Shown here: positions 27,083 through 36,528 of the stretch, one piece after another
Layout of the letters: the number at the start of each line of letters is the position of its first letter
Position numbering within the stretch: the stretch's first letter is position 1
Origin: DAOMOD01 sp035444205
GTDB lineage: Bacteria > Pseudomonadota > Gammaproteobacteria > Xanthomonadales > BPKI01
Direction of reading: 5' to 3'
Assembly (NCBI GenBank): GCA_035444205.1
Contig: DAOMOD010000001.1
Location: 5,378 to 69,377 of the forward strand
Length of the DNA stretch: 64,000 nucleotides
The notes under the pieces: generated by a model
What the model saw: the letters and a program-made list of their open reading frames with translations, nothing else
Databases searched by the model: none
What the model was told of the DNA's origin: nothing
Program-made: the position numbers and the translations under genes

Positions 27083-27718
27083 ATGATCGGATTCACCGAA
27101 AAAATGCAGATGCCCCGCCCGGAGCAGGCGCCGCCCGGACGCAGCGAACCGATGCCCATCGAAAATCGCCATTTCGTGCACGGACGTCCGTTGCAGGGCG
27201 AGTTTCCGGGTTGCGAGCGGGTGTTGTTCGGCATGGGATGCTTCTGGGGTGCCGAGCGCCTGTTCTGGTCGATACCGGGCGTGTACACCACCGCAGTCGG
27301 CTACGCTGGAGGCTTCACGCCGAATCCCACCTACCGCGAGGTGTGCTCGGGACTGACCGGTCACGACGAAGTGGTGCTGGTGATCTACCAGCCGCAGGCG
27401 GTCGTGATTGAAGCGTTGCTCAAGGTGTTCTGGGAGAGCCACGATCCGACCCAGGGCATGCGCCAGGGCAACGATGTCGGCACCCAGTACCGGTCGGGCA
27501 TCTATTGCTTCACGGAAGGGCAGCAGCGTGCGGCGCTGGCCTCCCGCGACGCTTTCCAGGGGCCGTTGCGTTCAGCGGGCCTGGGCGCGATCACCACCGA
27601 GATCGTGTTCCCGCCGCCGGCGTTCTACTACGCCGAGGATGATCACCAGCAGTACCTGGCCAAGAATCCCGGCGGCTACTGCGGGCTGGGCGGCACGGGG
27701 GTGTGTGTGCCTGGTTAG
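27083..27718 (+). CDS. msrA: Peptide-methionine (S)-S-oxide reductase MsrA
   Basis: 211 residues from ATG at 27083. The catalytic motif GMGCFWGAER carries Cys53; SHDPTQGMRQGNDVGTQYRS and EDDHQQYLAKNPGGYCG complete the family signature, and the C-terminal Cys residues (GGYCGLGGTGVC) are the resolving cysteines. It repairs oxidised methionine in proteins. The TAG stop at 27716-27718 is also the first bases of the GGGAGCA element. Confidence 0.97.
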   Translation: MIGFTEKMQMPRPEQAPPGRSEPMPIENRHFVHGRPLQGEFPGCERVLFGMGCFWGAERLFWSIPGVYTTAVGYAGGFTPNPTYREVCSGLTGHDEVVLVIYQPQAVVIEALLKVFWESHDPTQGMRQGNDVGTQYRSGIYCFTEGQQRAALASRDAFQGPLRSAGLGAITTEIVFPPPAFYYAEDDHQQYLAKNPGGYCGLGGTGVCVPG

Positions 27719-27875
27719 GGGGAGCAGGGAGCAGGGAGCAGGGAAGAGCACGAGAACCTTCCTGTAGGAACCCACTCGTGGGCGACGTGTGTATCGCAAC
27801 GAATCGAACCGATGGTCGCGCAAGGCTGCGCTCTGCAAGGAGGGCTTCCCGCTCTTCCCCACTCCCTGCTCCCCA
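27717..27875. repeat. Inverted GGGAGCA heptamer element (element B) with internal REPs
   Basis: Left array AGGGGGAGCAGGGAGCAGGG with GGGAAGAGC (27717-27749), about 101 bases of spacer, then the complementary GCTCTTCCCCACTCCCTGCT array (27851-27875). The spacer contains one direct REP (27763-27785, GTAGGAACCCACTCGTGGGC) and one inverted REP-like half (27814-27832). The element sits between msrA and the convergent metalloprotease stop at 27881. Confidence 0.88.
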
Positions 27876-27880
27876 CACCT

Positions 27881-30520
27881 CTAGCACTGGCGCGTGACGA
27901 TGCGCGTCAGCACCCTGTCGCTGGGATCGAGTTCGGGCAGGACAGGATCGATCTGCACGCGCACCTGGTTGCAGTCGAGCCGGTCCACGGTGACGGTGCC
28001 GAACGCGATTCGCTCGACCGCGTCCGGATCGAGGCCGGGACCGTAGTCGCCACCGCGGGTGATGTGCATGTCATTGAACTGGACGCGATCGCCCTGCAGG
28101 GTGCCGGTACCGATGGCCCAAAGCTGTTCGCCCCCGCTGTAGGTGTAATAGGTCAGGATCACGGTGGTGCCGTTCGCCTCCTGGGCGATCTGGATGCCCT
28201 CGCCGGAACGCTCCTGCTGGAAATAGCTGCCGGCCAGGCTGCGGTCGGGCTGGTTGGCGACGGTACGCTGGCAGTTGCCCGCCGCGAGCTTGGTCATCGA
28301 TACCATGAACTCGTTGTAGGGCGCGAGCGATGGATGGAACTCGAACAGCGCGTTGTTGCAATCGAACAACTGCATGCGGATGCGGCCCCAGGCGATGCGC
28401 TCCACCTCGTCGGGGTCGAATGCCTCGCCGTACTGCGCGCCGCGGGTGATGTGGACGTCATCGAAGGCGAGTACATCGCGGTTGCGCACCGCGGTGCCGA
28501 GCAGCCACACCTGTTCGCCGCCGAGGTACAGGTAGCAGGTAAGGATGAAGGTGTGCTGGTCGGCCTCCAGGATCAGCTGGCAGCCTTCGCCGGAGCGTGC
28601 CGGAGCGAACCAGCTGCCGCTGAACTGGCCCTGCTTGGCATCGGCCATCGGCCAGCCGATGTCGCGGAGCAGGTCGGGCACCATGTCCGGAAGGCTGCTG
28701 TGGGTGGCGTTGGAAATGCTCGAGGCCATGACCGACGGTGGAAACGGATCGCGCGCGAAGTGGTGAACATTGGATCCGCCGCTGTCGGTGGTGCCCTCCA
28801 TGACCACCAGTCCGGCGTTGGTGCCCGGTACCGGGCCGTCCTCGTTGTAGCCCAGGGTCACGGTGGCCGGGCCATGCTGAAGCAGGCTGTTTCCGGCAGC
28901 CTGGGTGATCGACCAGATCGGAATCGGCAGTCGCGTGGCCAGGGCCATCTGCGTATTTCGCTGCAGTGCGCTCTCGTGGTTCGCCGGCAGGTTGTCCGCC
29001 AGCAGCAAGGCCGCGCCGCCAGCCTCGTACACGTGTTGCCACTTCAGGCTGAAGAAGCATGAGCCGCGCGTCGCCAGCACGATGCTGCCAGCGACCTCCG
29101 CGCTGTTGAGCAGCGGTTGGCAGGCGTCGGTACTCGCGCGCCCGGCATCGGGCGGATCGTCGATGGGGTTGCTGGCCACGACCAGCGGCGCGGTCAGTCC
29201 GGTCCGATCCAGGAACGGCGGGAAGCCGTGGATGAATGCCTGGAAGCTGGATACCCCCGCCACCGAGGGCTGAACGCGGATCTCGCCTGGCGGTAGCAGA
29301 CGCTCGCTGGCATGCAGGTTGACGTGCTCGCCGAGCCAGACCAGGTTGGGCGCATCGGTAGAGGTGGTCACGCGTTGCGCCGCCGTCATTTCGCTCCAGG
29401 TCCGTTGCAGGGTCAGGCTGAACAGGGACCCGGAGTAGATGTCGGGGAGGGGCGGGTTGCCCAGGAAACTGCCGGTGCTCATGTTGACCATGGCGGCAAA
29501 GCCGAGGCCGTGCGCAAGTTCGTGGACCACCAGGGCGTAGAACGAAAAGGTGCCGAGCGCCGGCGCGGTGTCCATGTCCAGGCCATACCAGAAACCCTCG
29601 GGTATCCCTTGCAGGCACAGTTCCTCGTCGATCCGGGAATGCAGACGGATGCTGAGTTCCGCAGCGGCACCGCCGAAGCGCTGCCCGGCCAGGGCCGTGG
29701 CCAGAGCAACCGGGTAGTTGGTGTCCGCCTGCGGTGCCTGGGAAAAGTTGCTCACGACCAGGGTGGGTCCACCGGTTCCGACGGTTCCGACCTCGTCTCC
29801 GTCGCCGCAACCGAAATCGTGGAATCGCGCCTGGACGCGAATCGGCACATTGCTGTCGAGGCGACTTCCCCACACGTCCAGTGCGGCCTTGAGCACGACC
29901 TGGCGCTGTGCGCCGAGGGTGGTGGCCGGATTGCCGGGTAGCGGCGTCACCGCGCGCGTGTCGAAGAATCCGAAGCCGGCGGGATCGAGATAGATCACTT
30001 CGATCACCGGCCCGAGCGACTTCGCGACCGGCGTGGTCGCCTTCGCCTCGACCGGCATCGGCAAGGTCACGGTCGCCTGCGCGGCATGCCCCGGCGATAC
30101 CGCCGCCCCAGGAAAGCGGAAGTCTGCGGGACCCTGTCCGAAGGGCGGTCGGTAGGCGCCGCATTGCAGGAACGGCTGCCCTTGTTCATCGACCTCGATG
30201 CGGCTGAAATGGGTCAGGCTGCGCGGGTGTTCGATCAGTCGTGTGCCATCGGCGTACAGGGTCTGCCGAGGCGGCCGCGTCATCTCGGCGTGTTCGGCAG
30301 CAAGGTGTTGCAGCAGATAGCGTTCTTCCGGCGTCGCCGGCTCGCGGGCGAGCTGGTCGCCGCCCGGTTCGAAGAATTCCGACATGCGCGCCTCGGCCTT
30401 GCGCAGCGCCTCACGGTCCAGTTCGCGCAAAGCCTCGGCATCGAAAGCTTGCGCTTGTGTCAGTGGCGCGAGGACAAGGATCGAAAGGATCCGAAGCGGA
30501 ATGGAGCGACGTGTATGCAT
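27881..30520 (-). CDS. Secreted zinc metalloprotease with PA domain and two C-terminal GSWF-type repeats
   Basis: 879 residues from ATG at 30520, with a signal peptide (cleavage near AQA, residues 22-24). The catalytic motif is VVHELAHGLGF (His333, Glu334, His337). It is followed by a PA-like insert (TAPLVVASNP ... GSIVLATRGSCFFSLK ... GGAALLLADN). LPDMVPDLLRDIGWPM closes the protease unit. The C-terminus holds two about 95-residue repeats: SGSWFAPARSGEGCQL and AGSYFQQERSGEGIQI, each with a Trp/Tyr-rich core and HITRG. The same module, diverged, recurs in the protein at 50630-51724. It is predicted to act outside the cell; substrate unknown. Confidence 0.9.
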   Translation of the reverse strand: MHTRRSIPLRILSILVLAPLTQAQAFDAEALRELDREALRKAEARMSEFFEPGGDQLAREPATPEERYLLQHLAAEHAEMTRPPRQTLYADGTRLIEHPRSLTHFSRIEVDEQGQPFLQCGAYRPPFGQGPADFRFPGAAVSPGHAAQATVTLPMPVEAKATTPVAKSLGPVIEVIYLDPAGFGFFDTRAVTPLPGNPATTLGAQRQVVLKAALDVWGSRLDSNVPIRVQARFHDFGCGDGDEVGTVGTGGPTLVVSNFSQAPQADTNYPVALATALAGQRFGGAAAELSIRLHSRIDEELCLQGIPEGFWYGLDMDTAPALGTFSFYALVVHELAHGLGFAAMVNMSTGSFLGNPPLPDIYSGSLFSLTLQRTWSEMTAAQRVTTSTDAPNLVWLGEHVNLHASERLLPPGEIRVQPSVAGVSSFQAFIHGFPPFLDRTGLTAPLVVASNPIDDPPDAGRASTDACQPLLNSAEVAGSIVLATRGSCFFSLKWQHVYEAGGAALLLADNLPANHESALQRNTQMALATRLPIPIWSITQAAGNSLLQHGPATVTLGYNEDGPVPGTNAGLVVMEGTTDSGGSNVHHFARDPFPPSVMASSISNATHSSLPDMVPDLLRDIGWPMADAKQGQFSGSWFAPARSGEGCQLILEADQHTFILTCYLYLGGEQVWLLGTAVRNRDVLAFDDVHITRGAQYGEAFDPDEVERIAWGRIRMQLFDCNNALFEFHPSLAPYNEFMVSMTKLAAGNCQRTVANQPDRSLAGSYFQQERSGEGIQIAQEANGTTVILTYYTYSGGEQLWAIGTGTLQGDRVQFNDMHITRGGDYGPGLDPDAVERIAFGTVTVDRLDCNQVRVQIDPVLPELDPSDRVLTRIVTRQC

Positions 30521-30735
30521 GGGCAAGCCTCGTTCGCGGCATGGGCGCACCAGGGAAAGACGCCTCGCCCATGCGGGAGCGCCGCAACCCGGAAGGTTCG
30601 CCGTGCTGTGGCCGGGGTCTTGCCACACGCAGTCCGAACCTCCGGTCGGCCTTGCCGACAGTCTATTGGATTCGGAGACCCTTCGCCGCAGCCGCCCTCA
30701 TGCCCGAAACCGGACCGACAGCTGCGACTGCGGCA

Positions 30736-31362
30736 TCAATCGGTCGGCTCTGGCTCTTCTGCCCCCGGGGGCCGTTCCAGCACGACCAGGCTTGGCCAGC
30801 GCGCGCGCAGGGTGCCGCCGAGTCCGTGCTGGATGGCCACCTCGATGTCGGTGGCGCCTGGCGGCACCTCGAAGCGCAGGCTCTGGCGATGCCAGTCGTA
30901 CTCGCCCACGCCCAGGCCCGGCTCGACGGTGGCGGTAAACAGCGTACTCTTGCCCGCGGCGAAGGGGATGAGCGGCGAAATGCCGCGAACGTTCACGGCA
31001 AGCCCGGTCACCTCGATCAAGGGGCGTCCCAGCTCGGTCAGCGAGCCGGACAACTCGGCGGAAAACTCCAGCACGGCCCCCTCGAGCCCTTGCGCGGACA
31101 GCACCTGTGAAGCAAGCGCCCAGGGCTGCGTGGCCATGCGGCGGATTTCGAGCACGCCATCGGCCACGTCGAAGATGTAGGAATCTTCGCCGGCATGCTG
31201 GGTGTAGCGCCAGGCGAAGCGCCGGTCATCGGCTTCGGGCACGAAGCCGGCATCGAGCAGCAGGCCGGGGCCGGGGGGCGTACGCTCGACCTCGGTGCTT
31301 TCCGGTGACGTGCAGGCGGCAAGGAACAGGGCGGTGACGGTCGCGGGCAGGACTCGGTGCAT
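30736..31362 (-). CDS. Hypothetical lipoprotein
   Basis: 208 residues from ATG at 31362; an upstream ATG at 31392 would add ten residues and overlap the oxyR stop. The N-terminus MHRVLPATVTALFLAAC is a lipoprotein signal with lipobox LAAC. The rest is a beta-rich domain (SYIFDVADGVLEIRRM, LRFEVPPGATDIEVAIQHGLGG) ending in Glu/Pro, without a family I recognise. It may be read from the oxyR transcript, since the gap is only 26 bases. No function assigned. Confidence 0.8.
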   Translation of the reverse strand: MHRVLPATVTALFLAACTSPESTEVERTPPGPGLLLDAGFVPEADDRRFAWRYTQHAGEDSYIFDVADGVLEIRRMATQPWALASQVLSAQGLEGAVLEFSAELSGSLTELGRPLIEVTGLAVNVRGISPLIPFAAGKSTLFTATVEPGLGVGEYDWHRQSLRFEVPPGATDIEVAIQHGLGGTLRARWPSLVVLERPPGAEEPEPTD

Positions 31363-31388
31363 GGTGGTACTCGTGCGAAAACGACCCG

Positions 31389-32324
31389 TCATGCTACACG
31401 CGGCGCCGGCTGGCCGCCCTTGCGCGGATCGAGCAGGTCTGCCGGCAGTGCGCGGAAAGCCTCGGCCAGCTTGAGCAGCAAGCCGTGCTGCACGCTGGTC
31501 CTGCGCCACACCATGGCGATACTGCGTGATGGCGGCGGATCGTCGAAGGGGATCAGGCGCAGACCCTTGACCTGGGGCACCGGCGGCTTGATCGCCAGCG
31601 TCGGCAGCAGGGTGACCCCGACATCGGCGGCGACCATTTGCCGCAGGGTTTCCAGGCTGGTCGCGCGGAATCCGGCGCGTTCGCTGGCGCCGGCCAGTTC
31701 GCACACGTCGAGCGCCTGCTGGCGCAGACAGTGGCCGTCCTCCAGCAGCAGCACGCTCTGCTCGCTGAGATCGGACAGGCTCAAATGCTTGCGCCGGGCC
31801 AGTGCATGGGTGGGCGGCGTGGCCAGGACGAAGGGCTCGGTGAACAGGGTCTCGACGTGAAGACGTGCATCCTCGATCGGCAGGGCCAGCAGGCCGGCGT
31901 CGAGCTTGCCGTCACGCAACTGCTCCAGCACATCGTCGGTCTTCTCCTCCACCAGCAGCAGTTCCAGACGCGGGAAGCGCTTGTGCAGGCGGGGAACGAC
32001 ATGCGGCAGCAGGTACGGGCCCAGGGTGGGAAAGATGCCGAGCCGAATGGTGCCGGCTTCGGGGTCGCCGGAACGGCGTGCGTAGTCGCGAATGGCGTCG
32101 ACCTCGGCCAGGACCGCGCGCGCGTGCGACAGGATGGCCTTGCCGGCGTCGGTGAACATGATCCTGCGTGGGGCGCGCTCGATCAGCGTGATGCCGAGTT
32201 CCTCTTCCAGTTTCCTGACCTGGGTGGACAGCGTGGGCTGGCTGACGAAACTGGCTTCCGCCGCCCGACCGAAGTGGCGATGGTCGTCGAGGGCCACCAG
32301 GTAGGCGAGGTCGCGCAGGTTCAT
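31389..32324 (-). CDS. oxyR: LysR-type peroxide sensor OxyR
   Basis: 311 residues. The N-terminal winged helix (MNLRDLAYLVALDDHRHFGRA ... QPTLSTQVRKLEEELG) is typical of LysR regulators, and the regulatory domain carries the redox pair Cys199 and Cys208 in EDGHCLRQQALDVC, at the same numbering as E. coli OxyR. It is divergent from a peroxiredoxin gene 135 bases away, a standard OxyR target, so it probably controls that gene and itself. Confidence 0.96.
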   Translation of the reverse strand: MNLRDLAYLVALDDHRHFGRAAEASFVSQPTLSTQVRKLEEELGITLIERAPRRIMFTDAGKAILSHARAVLAEVDAIRDYARRSGDPEAGTIRLGIFPTLGPYLLPHVVPRLHKRFPRLELLLVEEKTDDVLEQLRDGKLDAGLLALPIEDARLHVETLFTEPFVLATPPTHALARRKHLSLSDLSEQSVLLLEDGHCLRQQALDVCELAGASERAGFRATSLETLRQMVAADVGVTLLPTLAIKPPVPQVKGLRLIPFDDPPPSRSIAMVWRRTSVQHGLLLKLAEAFRALPADLLDPRKGGQPAPRVA

Positions 32325-32343
32325 GGCATCTGCATAGACGGCG

Positions 32344-32399
32344 TATATCGCTTATATCACAGGCATCCACTTGAACGATGAATGCTGCGATCGCACAAT
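32344..32399 (+). promoter_or_regulatory. oxyR-peroxiredoxin intergenic control region
   Basis: Between the divergent genes, TATATC occurs twice (32344-32349 and 32353-32358) just upstream of a possible promoter: TTGAAC (32371-32376) and CACAAT (32394-32399) separated by 17 bases. An OxyR-type activator would be expected to bind next to the -35. The repeat does not closely match the E. coli OxyR consensus, so the operator itself is tentative. Confidence 0.45.
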
Positions 32400-32458
32400 G
32401 CGCGCGGTGCGCGGCTCCGCCGCCCGATTTCCCGTTCAACCATCGACAAGGAGCGACC

Positions 32459-32998
32459 ATGCTCAGTATTGGCGACAAGCTTCCCCGGTTCCGGCTCAAG
32501 GCCACCGTTTCGAACGACCTGGCCACGGCGTTCGTCGACATCGACAACGATACGTACCAGGGCAAGTGGCTGTGTCTGTTCTTCTACCCGAAGGACTTCA
32601 CCTTCGTCTGCCCGACCGAGATCAAGGGCTTCGCCGACCTGCACCCGCAGTTTGCCGACCGCGACTGCCAGATCCTGACCGGGTCCATCGATTCGGAGTT
32701 CGTGCACCTGGCCTGGCGCCGCGACCACAGGGACCTGCGCGAGCTGCCGTTCCCGATGCTGTCCGATATCAAGCGTGAGTTCTCGGAGGCGCTGGGAATC
32801 CTCGACAAGGCCGAGGGTGTGGCCCAGCGCGCCACCTTTCTGGTCGATCCGGAAGGCATCATCCGCTTCGTCTACGTCACCGATCTCAGCGTCGGCCGCA
32901 GCCCGCAGGAAGTCCTGCGCGTGCTCGATGCGCTGCAGACCGACGGGCTTTGTGCCTGCAACTGGAGCCCGGGCGAGGAAACCCTGAAGGCAGCCTGA
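32459..32998 (+). CDS. ahpC: Typical 2-Cys peroxiredoxin (AhpC/Prx1 family)
   Basis: 179 residues from ATG at 32459, preceded by AAGGAGCG. The peroxidatic Cys51 is in FYPKDFTFVCPTEI; the resolving region is GLCACNW (Cys165 and Cys167), followed by a short GEETLKAA tail. The enzyme reduces hydrogen peroxide and organic peroxides. No ahpF reductase follows, so thioredoxin or another protein must recycle it. Divergent from oxyR, which probably induces it. Confidence 0.95.
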   Translation: MLSIGDKLPRFRLKATVSNDLATAFVDIDNDTYQGKWLCLFFYPKDFTFVCPTEIKGFADLHPQFADRDCQILTGSIDSEFVHLAWRRDHRDLRELPFPMLSDIKREFSEALGILDKAEGVAQRATFLVDPEGIIRFVYVTDLSVGRSPQEVLRVLDALQTDGLCACNWSPGEETLKAA

Positions 32999-33011
32999 TC
33001 CGTCCCGGCAA

Positions 33012-33040
33012 CCCGCGGCGCCTGAGCGCAGCACCGCGGG
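33012..33040. terminator. Possible terminator hairpin after peroxiredoxin
   Basis: CCCGCGG (33012-33018) pairs with CCGCGGG (33034-33040) across a 15-base loop shortly after the ahpC stop; there is no strong T run. Confidence 0.35.
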
Positions 33041-33088
33041 CTGCCGCCTTGTGGTTACACTCTGCGGTCGCTCAACCGGGAATCTGCC

Positions 33089-33595
33089 ATGTCCGCCATC
33101 ACCGCCACCATCCGCACTGCCCGCGGCAACATCCGCCTGCGCCTGTTCGCCGACAAGACGCCGATCACGGTGGCCAATTTCGCCAACCTGGCGCAGAGGG
33201 GCTATTACGACGGGCTGAGCTTCCACCGCGTCATTCCCGATTTCATGATCCAGGGCGGCTGTCCGCACGGCTCGGGGACGGGCGGTCCCGGCTACCGTTT
33301 CGAGGACGAATGCCGGCCCGACCTCCGCCACGACAAGCCGGGCATGCTGTCGATGGCCAACGCCGGACCCGGCACCAACGGCAGTCAGTTCTTCATCACC
33401 CACGTGGCAACGCCTTGGCTCGACGGCAAGCACACCGTGTTCGGCGAGGTGATCGACCAGACCGACCAGGCGGTGGTGGACCAGGTGCGTGCCGGCGAGA
33501 AGATCGGCTCGATCGCCATCGAGGGCGATACCACTGCGCTGTTCGAGGCCACCGCGGACCACCTGGCGCGCTGGAATGCCGTCCTGAGGCCTTGA
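33089..33595 (+). CDS. ppiB: Cyclophilin-type peptidyl-prolyl cis-trans isomerase
   Basis: 168 residues without a signal peptide, so cytoplasmic (PpiB-like). The cyclophilin signature is complete: FHRVIPDFMIQGGCPHGSGTG, MANAGPGTNGSQFFITH and WLDGKHTVFGEV, including the catalytic Arg in FHRV. It catalyses proline isomerisation during protein folding. It stands alone between the peroxiredoxin and the P-type ATPase. Confidence 0.97.
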   Translation: MSAITATIRTARGNIRLRLFADKTPITVANFANLAQRGYYDGLSFHRVIPDFMIQGGCPHGSGTGGPGYRFEDECRPDLRHDKPGMLSMANAGPGTNGSQFFITHVATPWLDGKHTVFGEVIDQTDQAVVDQVRAGEKIGSIAIEGDTTALFEATADHLARWNAVLRP

Positions 33596-33711
33596 GGCAG
33601 TCGCGCCCTGGTGGGGCGGGAGGGACAGGGCCGGTGCCGGCGCGACACCCACAGTCGGAAAGCTGACCGGAGTCAAGCCGCCCGTCCACGCGCTCGGTAC
33701 ACTCCGACGAC

Positions 33712-36378
33712 ATGAACAAACGCGATGTCGCCGCGCAGGAACCGGACCGTACGCCTGACTGGCACGCCGTGGATGCGGCGGCGGTGCTCGAGAGTCTCGA
33801 CGCGAACCGGCGCGGCCTGAGCACCGAGAAGGCGCAATCCCGGCTGGCGGTGCACGGGCCCAATGCGCTGCCCACGGGCCCACCGCGCGCGGCGTGGAAA
33901 CGCCTGTTGATGCAGTTCCACAACGTCCTCATTTACATCCTGCTGGTGGCGGGTATCGCCGCCTCGTTCATGGACCACTGGGTGGACGCCGCGGTCATCC
34001 TCGCCGTAGTCGTGGCCAACGCATTGATCGGCTTCATACAGGAAGGCAAGGCAGAGCGCGCCATGGATGCGATCGGTCAGATGCTCGCGCTCCGTGCACA
34101 CGCACGTCGCGACGGCTGCTGGCGGGCCATTCCCGCCGAACACCTGGTGCCAGGTGATATCGTCAGGCTCAGGGCGGGCGACAAGGTTCCGGCCGACATC
34201 CGCCTGCTGGAAAGCCACAGTCTGCGCATAGAACAGGCGGCGCTGACAGGAGAGTCGATGCCTGTCAGCAAGCATGTCGATGCCCTTGGCGCCGACACGG
34301 CGCTCGCCGACCGGGCGTGCATGGCCTATTCGGGGACCATGGTTGCGGCCGGTCAGGGCGTGGGCGTGACGGTGGCCACCGGCTCGGCGACAGAACTCGG
34401 TCGCATCAGCACCCTGCTTGGCGAGGTGCGCAGGCTGACCACGCCGCTATTGCGGGAAATCGCCCGCTTCGGACATCTGCTGACCGTCGTGATCCTGTTG
34501 ATGGCGGCATTGATGGTCGCGTTCGGGCGCTGGCTCCACGGCATCGCTCTCAGCGAGGGCTTCATGGCCGGCGTGGCCCTGGCCGTGGCCGCCATTCCAG
34601 AAGGTTTGCCGGCCATCATCAGCATCACCCTGGCCATTGGTGTGCAGCGGATGAGTGCGCGCAAGGCGATCGTGCGCCAGTTGCCGGCGGTGGAGACGCT
34701 CGGCGCGGTCAGCGTGATCTGTACCGACAAGACCGGCACGTTGACGCGCAACGAGCTGGTGGCCGAGTGCATTGGTGTGGCGGGCGGCCTGATCGGTGCA
34801 GGAGAGGCCACCGTGGACAACGATGAACTCCGCCTGCTGCTGGAGGCGGCAACGCTGTGCAACGACGTTGATGTCGGCGCCGAGGGTGGCGATCCGCTCG
34901 AACGTGCGCTGGTCGAGCTGGCGTTGGCGGCAGGTCTTGACGTGGATGCCTTGCGCCAGGACAGCCCGCGGCGTGCGCTGTTGCCTTTCTCGTCAGAGCA
35001 CAAGTACATGGTAACACTGCATTCCGGCCGTCTTTGCATGAAAGGCGCGCCGGAGCGGGTGATCGATCGATGCAGCATGCAGTATGAAAGTCGCGGCGTA
35101 CGACCGCTGCAGGCCGAACGCTGGCGGCGGCAACTCGAGAGCATGGCGCGCGACGGCCTTCGCGTGCTGGCCATAGCCGAGCGACGTCTTGGCGAGGGCA
35201 AGCACCGGCTGGAGGATACGGATGTCGAAAGCGATCTCTGCCTTCTGGGACTGGTGGGCTTCGCCGACCCGCCGCGTCCTGAAGTTCCCGCCGCAGTTGC
35301 AGCCTGCCGCGATGCCGGGATCACCGTGAAGATGATCACCGGCGACCATGGCGCCACGGCGACCGCGATCGCGCGACATCTTGGAATTGCAGGCGGGGGT
35401 GGTGTGCTGACCGGGCCGGAGATCGACTTGCTGTCAGCGCAGGGTCTGGCGGACCAGGTCGACGACGTGCATGTCTACGCCCGCACCACGCCCGAGCACA
35501 AGCTACGGCTGGTCACGGCGCTGCAGGCGCGTGGCAACGTGGTGGCGATGACCGGCGACGGCGCCAACGATGCGCCGGCGCTCAAGCGCGCCGACATCGG
35601 CGTCGCCATGGGCATCAAGGGCACCGAGGCTTCCAGGCAGGCCGCGGAAATGGTGCTTGCCGACGACAACTTCGCCACCATCGTCAGTGGCATCGAGGAA
35701 GGTCGCGGCGTCTACGACAACATTCGCAAGGCGATCTTGTTCATCCTGCCCACCAATGCGGCAGAGGCCATGGTCATTCTGCTTGCGGTACTGGCCGGTG
35801 TGGCCCTGCCCATCACCCCGGTGCAGATTCTCTGGATCAACATGGCCACTGCCGTCACCCTGGCGCTGTCGCTGGCTTTCGAGCCCCTGGAGGGCAACGT
35901 GATGCAGCGGCGTCCGCGTCCGATGGGACGCGGTCTGATCACACCCTTCGTAGCCTGGCGAATCGCCTGGGTGGGCGGGCTGCTGACCGCTGCCACCTTC
36001 GCGCTGTACATGATCGAAATCCTGGACTCGGGCGATGAGCTTACGGGTCGTACGGTCGCGGTGAACATGCTGGTGTTCGGGGAGATCGTCTACCTGTTCA
36101 ACAGCCGCCGATGGGTGGCGCCCGGCTGGACGCGCGAGGCGCTGTTCGCCAACCCGTGGGCCTGGATATCGGTGGCGGTTCTGCTGGTCCTGCAGATGAT
36201 GCTGACCTATGCGCCTCCGATGCAACGCGTATTCGGCACCACTGGACTTGGCGTGGCGGAATGGCTCTGGATCATTGGGCTCGCGGGTGTGCTGTTCGTG
36301 GTCGTCGAGGCAGAGAAGGCACTGCATCGCGCCGCCAAGCGACGACGGCGAAAGGCAATCGGTTCCGCGCGAAGCTGA
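33712..36378 (+). CDS. Cation-translocating P-type ATPase (SERCA/PMA-like)
   Basis: 888 residues. It has the N-terminal cation-ATPase domain (LSTEKAQSRLAVHGPNALP), the actuator TGES loop (ALTGESMPV), the PEGLPA motif in helix M4, the phosphorylation site DKTGTLT at Asp339, the nucleotide-binding KGAPERV, TGDGANDAPALK and a long C-terminal transmembrane bundle. PEGL and no heavy-metal CPC motif point to the type II group (Ca2+, or H+/Na+/K+ pumps); the ion is not certain. It is in the inner membrane. Confidence 0.93.
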   Translation: MNKRDVAAQEPDRTPDWHAVDAAAVLESLDANRRGLSTEKAQSRLAVHGPNALPTGPPRAAWKRLLMQFHNVLIYILLVAGIAASFMDHWVDAAVILAVVVANALIGFIQEGKAERAMDAIGQMLALRAHARRDGCWRAIPAEHLVPGDIVRLRAGDKVPADIRLLESHSLRIEQAALTGESMPVSKHVDALGADTALADRACMAYSGTMVAAGQGVGVTVATGSATELGRISTLLGEVRRLTTPLLREIARFGHLLTVVILLMAALMVAFGRWLHGIALSEGFMAGVALAVAAIPEGLPAIISITLAIGVQRMSARKAIVRQLPAVETLGAVSVICTDKTGTLTRNELVAECIGVAGGLIGAGEATVDNDELRLLLEAATLCNDVDVGAEGGDPLERALVELALAAGLDVDALRQDSPRRALLPFSSEHKYMVTLHSGRLCMKGAPERVIDRCSMQYESRGVRPLQAERWRRQLESMARDGLRVLAIAERRLGEGKHRLEDTDVESDLCLLGLVGFADPPRPEVPAAVAACRDAGITVKMITGDHGATATAIARHLGIAGGGGVLTGPEIDLLSAQGLADQVDDVHVYARTTPEHKLRLVTALQARGNVVAMTGDGANDAPALKRADIGVAMGIKGTEASRQAAEMVLADDNFATIVSGIEEGRGVYDNIRKAILFILPTNAAEAMVILLAVLAGVALPITPVQILWINMATAVTLALSLAFEPLEGNVMQRRPRPMGRGLITPFVAWRIAWVGGLLTAATFALYMIEILDSGDELTGRTVAVNMLVFGEIVYLFNSRRWVAPGWTREALFANPWAWISVAVLLVLQMMLTYAPPMQRVFGTTGLGVAEWLWIIGLAGVLFVVVEAEKALHRAAKRRRRKAIGSARS

Positions 36379-36414
36379 ATGCCCGACCCGTCTGGATGAG
36401 GGGCTCGGGCATTC
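36377..36414. terminator. Hairpin between convergent ATPase and nnrU
   Basis: GAATGCCCGA (36377-36386) pairs perfectly with TCGGGCATTC (36405-36414) across an 18-base loop, starting at the ATPase stop. Suits a terminator, though no T run follows. Confidence 0.5.
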
Positions 36415-36528
36415 CCGTCTCGCAATGATCCTGTTGTGGCAATCCGCCCAGGTCGATCGTTCACGCGCATCGCGAACCGCACGCCTTGCGCGGCGATCAT
36501 CTCGCTCGGCGGGAGGCAGACTCCATGC

